Translations under genes and position numbers: made by a program
Notes under the pieces: generated by a model
Database searches by the model: none
What the model saw: the letters and a program-made list of their open reading frames with translations, nothing else
Told to the model about the DNA's origin: nothing
From: Marinobacter sp. MDS2
GTDB taxonomy: Bacteria; Pseudomonadota; Gammaproteobacteria; Pseudomonadales; Oleiphilaceae
Assembly: GCF_030718085.1 (NCBI RefSeq)
Contig: NZ_JAVAJF010000001.1
Span: 1,860,001 to 1,924,000, forward strand
DNA: 64,000 bases
Direction of reading: 5' to 3'
Shown: piece by piece, positions 11,301-20,404 of the stretch
Position numbering within the stretch: the stretch's first letter is position 1
Layout: every line of letters starts with the position of its first letter

Positions 11301-14300
11301 GCGGCCACCTCCCCTGAAACGGTGTCGCCATCAAACAAGGCATCCAGTTGCTCGATCAATGCTTTTGGTGGTTTGTCGGTGAAAGCGCCGCCGCTGGCCG
11401 AGTTAACGCCGCGCAGGAACAGATACACGGCGCCACCGATGTGCTGGTCGTAGTCGTAACCGGCGATACGGTCTTTCAACAAGCGGTGCAAGGCCAACAG
11501 ATAGAGCACGTATTGCAGGTCGTAACGCTTATTCAGAATGGCGTCTCCCATGGCTTGGTCGGTATAGGCGCTGTCTTCTTCACCCAAGGTATTGGATTTG
11601 TAGTCCAGCACGTAATACTGCCCGTTGTGTTCGAACACCAGATCGATGAAGCCTTTGATCATGCCATTAAAGGTGTTGGCCTGAGCCTGGGGGCGGTCGG
11701 CCCCGTTCAGGGTGTGCGCTTTCACCAACCGGTCGAGTTGTTGCACATTGACATTGCGGCTCTCGAACCAGAATTCCAGTTCCGGGCGCAGGCTGCTTAG
11801 TTGCGCCAGGCTCACCTGTTCCTCGCCCGAGCGTTGTAGGTTAATGGGGCGGGTGATCAGGGCCAGGATCCAGTTCTGCAGGGGCTCGACCCACTCGCTC
11901 CAACCGCGGGTACTGCAGCGTCGTGTCAGTTGCTCGTGCAGTTGTTCTGGGTTATCCACAACCCACTGGAAACCGTGATGGGTGCACCACTCCAGCAGTT
12001 CGTGCAGGAAGGTGCCGGGGCCGGCGCCTTTCGGGAAGTGGTGATGGTTGCGGGCGACCGATTCGGATGCGGTCTCTTCACCATCATTATTGTGCGCACT
12101 TTCTTCCAACAGGTTCTGGGTTTCGGCATCTTCGACCTCGCCGGTGAACACAACGCCGGTGCCGGCCATGCCGGTGTATTCGATCGACGAGTAACTGGCT
12201 ATCCACCAGTCTTCTTTGGCCTCCCGTCCCGACACCAGTGCCGGGCCGAGCGCTTCCGGATTCTGTTCGGTGTAGAGCGTGTCGTCCGGTTCCGGCAATG
12301 GCATTACGGTGATTTCCGGCCTGCCCTCGGCCAGTGTGTTCAGGTTCTGGCTGAGACTGTCGGCACCGCTGCCGGAAATCAGATAGCCCAGCCCGCTTTG
12401 CTGCCAGTTATCCAGGGCGGCGGCGCCCACCCAGGTAGCGAACCTGGCCCGGGTTAGCGCCACGTAGATTTTACGAATGTCTTCGCCCAAGCGTTCCTGA
12501 TCCGCTTTGGCAACGTCGTCGGCACTCGGGTCGAACACGGTGATCAGTGTGTTGTCGCTGTCGTGATAGCTGACAAAAGACTGCTTTTCACTCTGGGCCC
12601 GGAAGGCGGTGCCAAACGGCAGGAACACCAAGGGATATTCCAGACCTTTGGACTTATGCACAGTAATGACTTTCACCAAGGCCGCATCGCTTTCAAGGCG
12701 CAGGGTGCGGTGCTCGTCTTCTTCATCGGCGGCGCGCAAAATCTGAGTGAAGTGATGCACCAGAGCATGTTCACCGTCCAGCTGCAGGCTGTCTTGTTGC
12801 AGCAATTCGGCGATGTGCAGAATATCGGTCAATCGGCGCTCACCATCGGGCCGTTGCAGCAAGCGCCCGGGCACGTCGAAATCCATCAGGAAGCTGCGCA
12901 GCATGGGCAGTACGCCTTGCGTGTGCCACTGCTGTTGATAACCGATAAACCGCTCAATTTCCCGTTCCAGCGCCAGTTCATCGCTGAGCAGCTGGTTCAT
13001 CGCCTGCCAGGATTGGCCCAGTGTCGGGGTCGCCAGCGCAGCACGGATGTAAGCCAGTTGCCGGGGTTCGGCAAAGGCTCTCAGCCAAGACAACACCTCC
13101 TTGGCTTCCGGTGAGGTCAGTACCGAGCCCCGGTCGGACAGATACACACTTTTGATGCGCCGGCGGCCCAAGGCATCTCGTACGGCGGCGGCTTCATTGC
13201 GGTTGTTGACCAGAACAGCAATGTCTTGCGGGCTGACCGGTTCCAGATCACTGGAGTTGTCCGGCAATACAAAACCGGCCTTTCCGGCCTGACCCAGTGT
13301 GAGTAAACGGGCGATTTCACTGGCACAGGTTTCGGCGATATCGGCGGTGGCGGCGCCTTTTGTGATGGCTTTGGGGCTGTCGTCTTTGTTGGTTTCGTCC
13401 GATTCGTGGGTCCAGAACAACAGGCTCGGTTGTAGTTCTTCCTCTACTGACCACACCCGCTTGGTGCCGTTAGCAGCGACACCCTGAAACGGCAGCGGCG
13501 AGGTATCGCCTTGGCCAAACAGGAAGGCGCCGTCGCGGCTGTGTTGGTCGCTGTATTCGAACACCCGGTTGACGGCAGACACCATGGTTTCAGCCGAACG
13601 GAAGTTTGTCCCTAAGGTGTAGGTGCGCTCTTGTACCCCCAGGCGGGCTTGCAAGTAGGTGTAGATGTCCGCACCCCGGAAGCCGTAAATGGCCTGCTTG
13701 GGGTCACCGATCATCAGCAGGCAGGTATCCGGATGGTTCTCTTCAACCCGGTAGATGCGGTCGAAAATCCGGTACTGAACCGGGTCGGTGTCCTGGAATT
13801 CGTCAATCAGCGCCACCGGAAACTGGCGACGAATGGTGGCAGCTAACTGATCGCCTCTTGGGCCGTGCAGCGCATCATCGAGCCGGGTCAGCAGGTCGTC
13901 GAAGCCCATTTCCGAGCGCTTTTGTTTTTCATCTTCCAGCCGCTGGGCAATCCAATGACTGGCGTGGCGCAGGATGTCGGATTTCGCACTGGGTTGGTTC
14001 TGGCCGAATTCGATCAGCTCCTCGATGGCATCGAACGCCGGATGATGAGGAGCCGGGTCATCGCCTTTCAGGATGTTCTCCAGCCCTTCGGGAGTCTGGT
14101 TCTTGAAGCCCGCGGCGGAATCCAGCTTCTCCGGCAGCAAGTCGTTGGAGCCGGCCCAGTCCACCAGGGTGTCCCACACTTTCAGCATGGCGTTCTTGCT
14201 GCCACCGTGCAGCCGTTTGCTCTTGTTGAGAGCGTTCAGCAGGTCGGTGACTTCGCTTTGCCACTTGGCCCAGTCGTAGTGTTTCAGCGCGTTTGATTGA

Positions 14301-15025
14301 TTCTCTCTGTCGGTGACTGCTTGTTCGATAGCGCTGTGCACATCCGTAGGCGGCGTGCCCAGGCTTTGCGGATCGCCGATCAGGTTACGGACGGCAGCAC
14401 GCAGATCTGTTGGCGTTTTCCAGTGACTCAGGGCTTCATCCATCAGCGCCGGTGGCAGCGGGTAAACAAACGTGCGCCAGTAATCCCGGGCGACTTCATC
14501 CAGGAGTTCGTTCTGGTCGGTTTCCAGGGTGAGCTTGAACAGGCTGCCACTGTCGAAGGCGTGCTCGCTCAGCATGCGGTTGCAGAAGCCGTGGATGGTG
14601 GACACCGCGGCTTCGTCCATCCATTCTGCAGCGAGCAGCAGTTTTTTGCGGCAATCGGGCCAGCTGGCCGGGTCCGGGTAGCTGTCGTCCCGCAGCTTGT
14701 GGATAAGTGCTGTTTCCGGCGAAGGCTCAAGGTTGGCGGCGTGTTCGGAAAACACCTCGGCGGCCTGGGTGAGCCGGGTTCGGATTCGGTCCCGAAGTTC
14801 TTTGGTGGCGGCTTCGGTAAAGGTCACCACCAGCAAGTTCGGTGGCAACAGATCTTGCAACGGGCTTTGCTCTGTCTGACCGTGGCCCAGCACCAAACGC
14901 ACATACAGAATGGCGATGGTGAAGGTTTTGCCGGTGCCGGCACTGGCTTCAATCAGCGCGCTGCCGTTCAGGGGCAACGCTAACGGGTCGAGATTGGGGT
15001 TTCGGTTGCTTGGTTGCTCTGTCAT
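11297..15025 (-). CDS. recB: RecBCD exonuclease V, subunit RecB
   Basis: RecB is the 3'-5' helicase and sole nuclease of the RecBCD complex. The 1242-residue protein has an SF1 (UvrD-like) core with Walker [10 protein letters not shown] (26-34), Walker [12 protein letters not shown] and the late motif [14 protein letters not shown]-terminal PD-(D/E)XK nuclease carries GFIDLVF and the catalytic DYK at about 1141-1143, so nuclease activity should be intact. E. coli RecB is 1180 residues. The gene overlaps recC upstream and recD downstream by four bases each, making a tight recC-recB-recD operon. Confidence 0.96.
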   Translation of the reverse strand: MTEQPSNRNPNLDPLALPLNGSALIEASAGTGKTFTIAILYVRLVLGHGQTEQSPLQDLLPPNLLVVTFTEAATKELRDRIRTRLTQAAEVFSEHAANLEPSPETALIHKLRDDSYPDPASWPDCRKKLLLAAEWMDEAAVSTIHGFCNRMLSEHAFDSGSLFKLTLETDQNELLDEVARDYWRTFVYPLPPALMDEALSHWKTPTDLRAAVRNLIGDPQSLGTPPTDVHSAIEQAVTDRENQSNALKHYDWAKWQSEVTDLLNALNKSKRLHGGSKNAMLKVWDTLVDWAGSNDLLPEKLDSAAGFKNQTPEGLENILKGDDPAPHHPAFDAIEELIEFGQNQPSAKSDILRHASHWIAQRLEDEKQKRSEMGFDDLLTRLDDALHGPRGDQLAATIRRQFPVALIDEFQDTDPVQYRIFDRIYRVEENHPDTCLLMIGDPKQAIYGFRGADIYTYLQARLGVQERTYTLGTNFRSAETMVSAVNRVFEYSDQHSRDGAFLFGQGDTSPLPFQGVAANGTKRVWSVEEELQPSLLFWTHESDETNKDDSPKAITKGAATADIAETCASEIARLLTLGQAGKAGFVLPDNSSDLEPVSPQDIAVLVNNRNEAAAVRDALGRRRIKSVYLSDRGSVLTSPEAKEVLSWLRAFAEPRQLAYIRAALATPTLGQSWQAMNQLLSDELALEREIERFIGYQQQWHTQGVLPMLRSFLMDFDVPGRLLQRPDGERRLTDILHIAELLQQDSLQLDGEHALVHHFTQILRAADEEDEHRTLRLESDAALVKVITVHKSKGLEYPLVFLPFGTAFRAQSEKQSFVSYHDSDNTLITVFDPSADDVAKADQERLGEDIRKIYVALTRARFATWVGAAALDNWQQSGLGYLISGSGADSLSQNLNTLAEGRPEITVMPLPEPDDTLYTEQNPEALGPALVSGREAKEDWWIASYSSIEYTGMAGTGVVFTGEVEDAETQNLLEESAHNNDGEETASESVARNHHHFPKGAGPGTFLHELLEWCTHHGFQWVVDNPEQLHEQLTRRCSTRGWSEWVEPLQNWILALITRPINLQRSGEEQVSLAQLSSLRPELEFWFESRNVNVQQLDRLVKAHTLNGADRPQAQANTFNGMIKGFIDLVFEHNGQYYVLDYKSNTLGEEDSAYTDQAMGDAILNKRYDLQYVLYLLALHRLLKDRIAGYDYDQHIGGAVYLFLRGVNSASGGAFTDKPPKALIEQLDALFDGDTVSGEVAA

Positions 15026-18000
15026 GCCATCTTCTCAATCTGTTCAGCCGCGGACTTGCCCTGCTCGGTTTCCCACAGGGGCACATACAGGTCGTGCAGG
15101 AGCGCTTCAAATTCGCCACTGGCCAAGAGGGATTCCGGGGTTTCGAAGGCGCCCCGAAGGTAGCCGGTGTCTCTGCTCAACGCGGTGGTGTAGGCGTTCT
15201 CGGCTTCCTCAATGGCGCGCTCGTGATTACCCACGTATTTCTTGCTGCCGTAATAGCTGGTGATCCAGGCGAAGCCGGCGTCACTGTGAATCGGCAAGGC
15301 CCGGGTGGTGGCCTCCATCCAACGTTTCAGCACCGTATCAAAGTGCTGTTTGGCCGTGGCGATGGCCATCGGGGCGAAGGTGAACTTGCGGTCTTCCTCC
15401 TTGCCCAGGATCAGGGTGGTAAACGGTTGGCCACCGAGCTGCCCGGCCAGATGAATCAGCCAGTCTCGCATCAGGTTGGCGTAGCGCACTTTTTTGCTGT
15501 AGCCGGAGCCGGTCAGCAAACCGGAGCTGGCCACCACCAGTCGGCACAGGTCGCCGTTCGCATTTCGGCGCAAGCCGTCAATCAGGTCGGCTACTTCCAC
15601 TGCTCCGGTGGTGTTGTTAAACGCGTAGTTGAAGGCCAAGGGCTCCGCTACGGCTTCGGGCCATTCTGCCAATGCGCTTTGGTAGCGTCCGAACAGGTTG
15701 GGCAAACGCCCGGACAACTCGCTGCGCAGACGATGTTCGGTGACACCCATACCCAGATCGCCGCGCCGAGCCATGCGGTCCAACGTGGTTTCCAGCCGCT
15801 CGTGCAGTTCCTCTTCGGTGCCGGCTTTGAGCAGGCCTTGCTGAATCAGTTCGTTATCGAGGCGCCAGCGGTCCAGCCCGTTCAGGTCGAAGTTTTCGTT
15901 GTCGGTGTCTTCTTCTTCCACCTCTTCGAAGCGCACTTGCAGGCGGCGCTGGTAGAAGGTTTCGATGGGCTTTTTCAGAAAACCGGCCAGATCGTTCAGG
16001 CTGATGGGCTCTTCCGGGGCCTGGTACGGCAACGGGGTATACGCCTGTTCGCCGGTTGCCGCGCCATGGGCACTGCGCCATTCCCGTTCATAAGTGAACA
16101 GGTTGCGGCTTTCCAGAACCTCAGCCAATGGCTTGGCGGCCTCTTCCGGAGTGTTCTCTACCCCATTGGATTTGGGGAAATAATCGCGGCTGAATGGCTG
16201 TAACGGATGTTGGGTGGTCAGCGCGGTCGTCACCTTTTTATCCGGCTGGCCAGCTACGCTCCACAGACTGTCGAGATGGTCCTGAAGTTGGGCCACCAAT
16301 ACCGAGGGCGGCCGCTCTGAGTCGTCCTTGATGCTGCGCCCTACCCAGCTGATGTACAGCTGCTCACGAGCCGACAGTAAGGCTTCGAGAAACAGGTAGC
16401 GATCGTCCTCACGGCGGGAGCGGTCACCGGGGCGGTAATCCTGCGCCATCAGATCGAAATCCACCGGCGGTCGGGAGCGGGGGTAATCGCCGTCGTTCAT
16501 ACCCAGTAGGCACACCTTGCGGAAGGGTATCGCCCGCATCGGCATCAGCGTGGCAAAGTTGACCTTGCCGGCCAGGAAGCGCTGGTTCAGACCGCCTTCG
16601 TCCAAACCGGACAGTAGCACGTCTTTGACGATGTTGAGCGGCAGTGGTTGCTCGTTCAACCCGGCCGCCAGCGTATTTTCCAGCCATTGCTCAAGATGTC
16701 TTCGGAAGCGGTTAAGCAGCAACAGGTCACTGCCTTCGACCTTGTGGAAAAACTGCTCCAGCATGCCCGAGAACAGGGTTTCCCATTGCTCAGGGGTACG
16801 CTGGGTTTGCAGCGCCTGCCACAAGGTTTCCAGTTGATGCACAAAGTCGCTCAGCCGGCCCGCCAGATCCGCTTGCAAGCCGCCGATTTCGCCATAGGGC
16901 TCTACGCCCGCCCAAGGGTCGTCATCGCCCATGCCGTAGCCCAGCAGCATCGACCTTAAGCCGGATTGCCAGGTGTTGCGGTCCAGTTCTGCCGGTAAGT
17001 CCAGACTTTCCCGGTGCTGGCCGTGCAGGCCCCAGCGGATGTTGGCGCCTTCCACCCAGCGCCGGGCCAGTGGGATGTCGTCTTCGGTGATGCCAAAGCG
17101 ATCACGGATGCCGGGGACTTCCAGCAGGCTGATGATCTCGCTCACGCCGAACCGGCTGCGGGGCAACGACATCAGGGTTTCCAGGGCAATCAGCACCGGT
17201 TCGTGGTGGCGCTGACCCTGGTCGGAAATGGTGAACGGGATGTGGCGTTTGCGACCGGGCTGATAACGGCCGAACACCGCCTGAATATGCGGTGCGTACA
17301 CGTTGATGTCGGGCACCATCACGATGACGTCGCGGGGCCGGAGGTTCGGGTCGGCATTGAACGCGGCCAGCAATTGGTCGTGCAGTATTTCCACCTCGCG
17401 CTGGGGACTGTGCGCTTCGTGGAAGGCGATGGAATAATCCCGGGCCAGGTCCAGCTCCCGCGCCTGCTCACGGATTTCCTGCAGCGGTGTCAGGTTGTAG
17501 ATGTCATTCTGCAGCTGGTTCAACAGGCTGGGTGTTTCGCCGTTGCCGTGCTCGGAAAAGATGTCGATCTTCTGGTCCGGCGTCTGGAAACTGCTGCGGT
17601 ACTCGTCCGGGTTGTCGAATTCGTCCAGCAAGCGGATGTAGTCTCGGCCTTGTTTACCCCAAGCGGCCAGTAGCGGGTTGGCGTGCTGGTGTAGCTGATC
17701 TTTATCATCAATCTGCGACAGCATCGGGTGCGCCAGACCGCGCTTGCGTTTGGCGCGGAGCAATTCCCGATCGCTGATAATGTCCGCCCAATAGAACTGA
17801 CTGGGGTTATGCACACACAGCACCACCTGGCTGAAACGGCTGAGCACGTACAAGGCTTCCAAAGCTTGCCGAGGTAATGAAGACACGCCAAACACCACAA
17901 TGCGTTTGGGTAACCGGCTGGGGTCGGCCGGCGTGGTGATGCGCTGGCCCTGTTCCATAAAACGGGTGTGGATATGTGATCGGCTGGTGCCGGCGGCTTC

Positions 18001-18615
18001 GCCCACATCGTCAACCAGCTTGCGCCACAGCAACGGTTGCCAGAGGGTTTCCGGAGTCAGCGGCTTTTCTTCGCCTCTGGGCGTGATGAGAACATCCCTG
18101 CCCTGCTCCCAGGCGGCCAGCCAATCGGCGCGGAAGACCTGATACTGGTCGAACAAGTCCGCGACTTTTTCCGCCAGTTGGAAATTGCGCAGGTCGGTAT
18201 CGCTGCCATCCAGAAATCGAGCCAGCGGCGTGAATGCGTCGTCCTGCCCTACCAGCTCGGGCAGCAGCCGGTACAACCGCCAGACCAACCGGCTTTTATC
18301 AAAGGGCGATTGCTCCGGCACTTCGCCTGCCGGTAACACCGCCCGGTAGGCTTGCCAGATAAACCGGGCCGGGAACAGAAAATCCATGCCGGCAGCGATG
18401 CCCAGCCCGCCTTCTATGCCATCAACGGTGCGTTTTTCTGACAGTGCCAGCTTCAGCCACTGGGCAATACCGTTACTCTGGACCAGAAAGGTTTCGCTCT
18501 CCAGAGGCTGGAGCGGGTTTTGCCGGCAGATGTACACGACCGCCCGGCGAAGATCTTCCAGATGGTTGGCGTGAATGGCGTGAAAGCCGGGTTCAATACT
18601 GTTGGTGTCAGGCAT
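15022..18615 (-). CDS. recC: RecBCD exonuclease V, subunit RecC
   Basis: RecC is the structural subunit that splits the DNA strands and recognises Chi. The 1197-residue protein (E. coli 1122) starts with HANHLEDLRRAVVYI and has the family segments LVWRLYRLLPEL, VFGVSSLPRQAL and RKVCLLGMNDGDYPR. Residues of the degenerate helicase folds are present without an active ATP site, as usual in RecC. It is the first gene of the recC-recB-recD operon and is divergent from the VRR-NUC gene, leaving 88 bp between starts for both promoters. ATGA overlap joins it to recB. Confidence 0.95.
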   Translation of the reverse strand: MPDTNSIEPGFHAIHANHLEDLRRAVVYICRQNPLQPLESETFLVQSNGIAQWLKLALSEKRTVDGIEGGLGIAAGMDFLFPARFIWQAYRAVLPAGEVPEQSPFDKSRLVWRLYRLLPELVGQDDAFTPLARFLDGSDTDLRNFQLAEKVADLFDQYQVFRADWLAAWEQGRDVLITPRGEEKPLTPETLWQPLLWRKLVDDVGEAAGTSRSHIHTRFMEQGQRITTPADPSRLPKRIVVFGVSSLPRQALEALYVLSRFSQVVLCVHNPSQFYWADIISDRELLRAKRKRGLAHPMLSQIDDKDQLHQHANPLLAAWGKQGRDYIRLLDEFDNPDEYRSSFQTPDQKIDIFSEHGNGETPSLLNQLQNDIYNLTPLQEIREQARELDLARDYSIAFHEAHSPQREVEILHDQLLAAFNADPNLRPRDVIVMVPDINVYAPHIQAVFGRYQPGRKRHIPFTISDQGQRHHEPVLIALETLMSLPRSRFGVSEIISLLEVPGIRDRFGITEDDIPLARRWVEGANIRWGLHGQHRESLDLPAELDRNTWQSGLRSMLLGYGMGDDDPWAGVEPYGEIGGLQADLAGRLSDFVHQLETLWQALQTQRTPEQWETLFSGMLEQFFHKVEGSDLLLLNRFRRHLEQWLENTLAAGLNEQPLPLNIVKDVLLSGLDEGGLNQRFLAGKVNFATLMPMRAIPFRKVCLLGMNDGDYPRSRPPVDFDLMAQDYRPGDRSRREDDRYLFLEALLSAREQLYISWVGRSIKDDSERPPSVLVAQLQDHLDSLWSVAGQPDKKVTTALTTQHPLQPFSRDYFPKSNGVENTPEEAAKPLAEVLESRNLFTYEREWRSAHGAATGEQAYTPLPYQAPEEPISLNDLAGFLKKPIETFYQRRLQVRFEEVEEEDTDNENFDLNGLDRWRLDNELIQQGLLKAGTEEELHERLETTLDRMARRGDLGMGVTEHRLRSELSGRLPNLFGRYQSALAEWPEAVAEPLAFNYAFNNTTGAVEVADLIDGLRRNANGDLCRLVVASSGLLTGSGYSKKVRYANLMRDWLIHLAGQLGGQPFTTLILGKEEDRKFTFAPMAIATAKQHFDTVLKRWMEATTRALPIHSDAGFAWITSYYGSKKYVGNHERAIEEAENAYTTALSRDTGYLRGAFETPESLLASGEFEALLHDLYVPLWETEQGKSAAEQIEKMA

Positions 18616-18703
18616 ACCAGTGTTATCTTGATTCCGGAAAATGGGTCAGGGTGACAGGTTACCCCAAACCCGAGTTGGTTTCGTCAGGCAGGATATCCCT
18701 TTA

Positions 18704-20404
18704 ATGCGACAAGTGCGGTCGTATCCAAAAACAGCGGATCTCGAGAACCCGCTGTACTACCTGGAAAACATGAACACCTTGGTTGATTGGGTGGCCGAAC
18801 ACCACGGCGACCTGCTGACCGAAGGCGAGCGCGCCCGGCTGGAAAGTTTTCGCCAGCTGCCGTTAGCGGCGCGAGCTTTATTAACCCGAATGGTTATGCG
18901 CAGCGGTGAATTGTTTCGTGTGGATAAGTTGAATTACCCGGAACTGCCGCAGCCGGAAACCGAAGCCGTGGCCGAGCTGCTCGATCAGCAATGGCTGGAC
19001 CCTGCCCCGTTGCTCGGCCTAGACGAAGTGTTCCGGTTGTTTACGCTGGCGGAATTGCGGCTGTTGTACGGGGATTGGCTGGCGCACAACGGTTTGCCCA
19101 AAAACCTGCCCAAAGCCCGGTTACGAGAGGCGCTTGCTGACGCGGAGTCTGAACCGAAACCGGTTGATCGATGGTTCGATCAATCTGTGCCGCAGGTGGT
19201 GCAAGTACAGGGCATGGCTTTGTTCGATCGTATTCGGCTGATGTTCTTCGGCAACCTGCGCCAAAGCTGGACCGACTTCGTGCTGGTAGAGCTGGGCGTG
19301 CAGCAATTTGAAACTGTGCCTTTTACCCCCGAATCCCGGGCCTTTCAGCATCGGGCCGAAGTAGACAGTTACCTGCAAATGCATCAGTGCCGGGAGCGCT
19401 TGGATGCCGGCGAGGCGGCTGACGAGGTTTGGGCGGCTATTCCCGACCCTGTGGATAACTCGTGGCTGACCAGCCGCCGGAACCGGCTGTTGTTGGAACT
19501 GGGCCGACAGGCCGAGCGGCAGGATAATTCGGAATTAGCCTTGCAGGCTTGGGCCGCCAGTGGGCACCGGGAAGCCAGGCTTAAGCAGTTACGATTGCTG
19601 GAGCGTTTGAAGCGGTTTGAGGAGGCGTGGGACATTGCCAGTCAGTGGCAGAACGGTGAACTGAGCGATGCCGAGGCCCAGGGGCTGGAGCGCATTCTGA
19701 AACGGCTGGCACCGAAAGTGGGCGAGCCGAAACCTCAGCCGCCGCCTAAACGGTTGATTCGGGAGTTCACGGTTACTCTACCGAAACCTGATACCGGCTC
19801 GGTCGAACACGCGGCTGTGGCGTATCTCAGTACCGAAAGTGCTCCGGTGTTCTATGTGGAAAACACCCTGATCAACGCCCTGTTCGGCTTACTGTGTTGG
19901 CCGGTGATCTTCAAACCCATCGCCGGCGCCTTCTTCCACCCGTTCCACATCGGCCCGGCGGATCTGACCCGGGACGATTTTGTTGCCCGCCGACAAGCGG
20001 ATTTCGACCAGTGCTTTGCCTGGCTGGAAACCGGAGCCTATCGACAGCGAATCTTTGAAACCTACAAAGCAAAACAGGGCATTGCGAACCCGTTTGTCGC
20101 CTGGCCGGTGATCACCGAAGAGTTGTTGGCCTTGGCGATGGATTGTATACCCGCGCAGCATCTCAGGGTGTTGTTTGATCGATTGCTGACCAACGTAAAA
20201 GAACATCGCAGCGGTTTCCCCGATTTGATTCGTTTTATCCCCAACGCGGAAGCGCCCGAGCACCGGTATGAAATGATCGAAGTGAAAGGCCCTGGCGACC
20301 GGTTGCAGGATCACCAGCGCCGCTGGCTCGCCTTTTTTGACCAGCACGGTATCCCGGCCAGTGTGTGCTATGTGCGATGGCAAGACACCGGGAATCATTC
20401 ATGA
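18704..20404 (+). CDS. FAN1-like VRR-NUC domain nuclease
   Basis: About 566 residues. The N-terminus (ENPLYYLENMNTLVDWV) and the central helical region match bacterial homologues of FAN1, a structure-specific nuclease that unhooks DNA interstrand crosslinks. The C-terminal 90 residues form the VRR-NUC domain with the metal-binding motif PDL...EMIEVKGPGDRLQDHQ and a final W of the usual pattern. The frame is open from 18641, but I prefer the ATG at 18704, with AGGA ten bases upstream; the earlier ATG has no proper ribosome site. Its stop overlaps the next gene's start (ATGA), so the two proteins are probably made together. It holds DnaA boxes at 18919 and 19450. Confidence 0.88.
   Translation: MRQVRSYPKTADLENPLYYLENMNTLVDWVAEHHGDLLTEGERARLESFRQLPLAARALLTRMVMRSGELFRVDKLNYPELPQPETEAVAELLDQQWLDPAPLLGLDEVFRLFTLAELRLLYGDWLAHNGLPKNLPKARLREALADAESEPKPVDRWFDQSVPQVVQVQGMALFDRIRLMFFGNLRQSWTDFVLVELGVQQFETVPFTPESRAFQHRAEVDSYLQMHQCRERLDAGEAADEVWAAIPDPVDNSWLTSRRNRLLLELGRQAERQDNSELALQAWAASGHREARLKQLRLLERLKRFEEAWDIASQWQNGELSDAEAQGLERILKRLAPKVGEPKPQPPPKRLIREFTVTLPKPDTGSVEHAAVAYLSTESAPVFYVENTLINALFGLLCWPVIFKPIAGAFFHPFHIGPADLTRDDFVARRQADFDQCFAWLETGAYRQRIFETYKAKQGIANPFVAWPVITEELLALAMDCIPAQHLRVLFDRLLTNVKEHRSGFPDLIRFIPNAEAPEHRYEMIEVKGPGDRLQDHQRRWLAFFDQHGIPASVCYVRWQDTGNHS

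Noticed and set aside
7070..11960. Chromosomal origin (oriC) within the DnaA-box cluster
   Set aside because: Boxes are spread through genes, with no AT-rich unwinding region or compact array; oriC is more likely outside the window near dnaA.
15010..16203. 397-codon frame antisense to recC
   Set aside because: Same reason: complete overlap with recC, low-complexity Gln/Gly/Ala composition, no ribosome site worth trusting.
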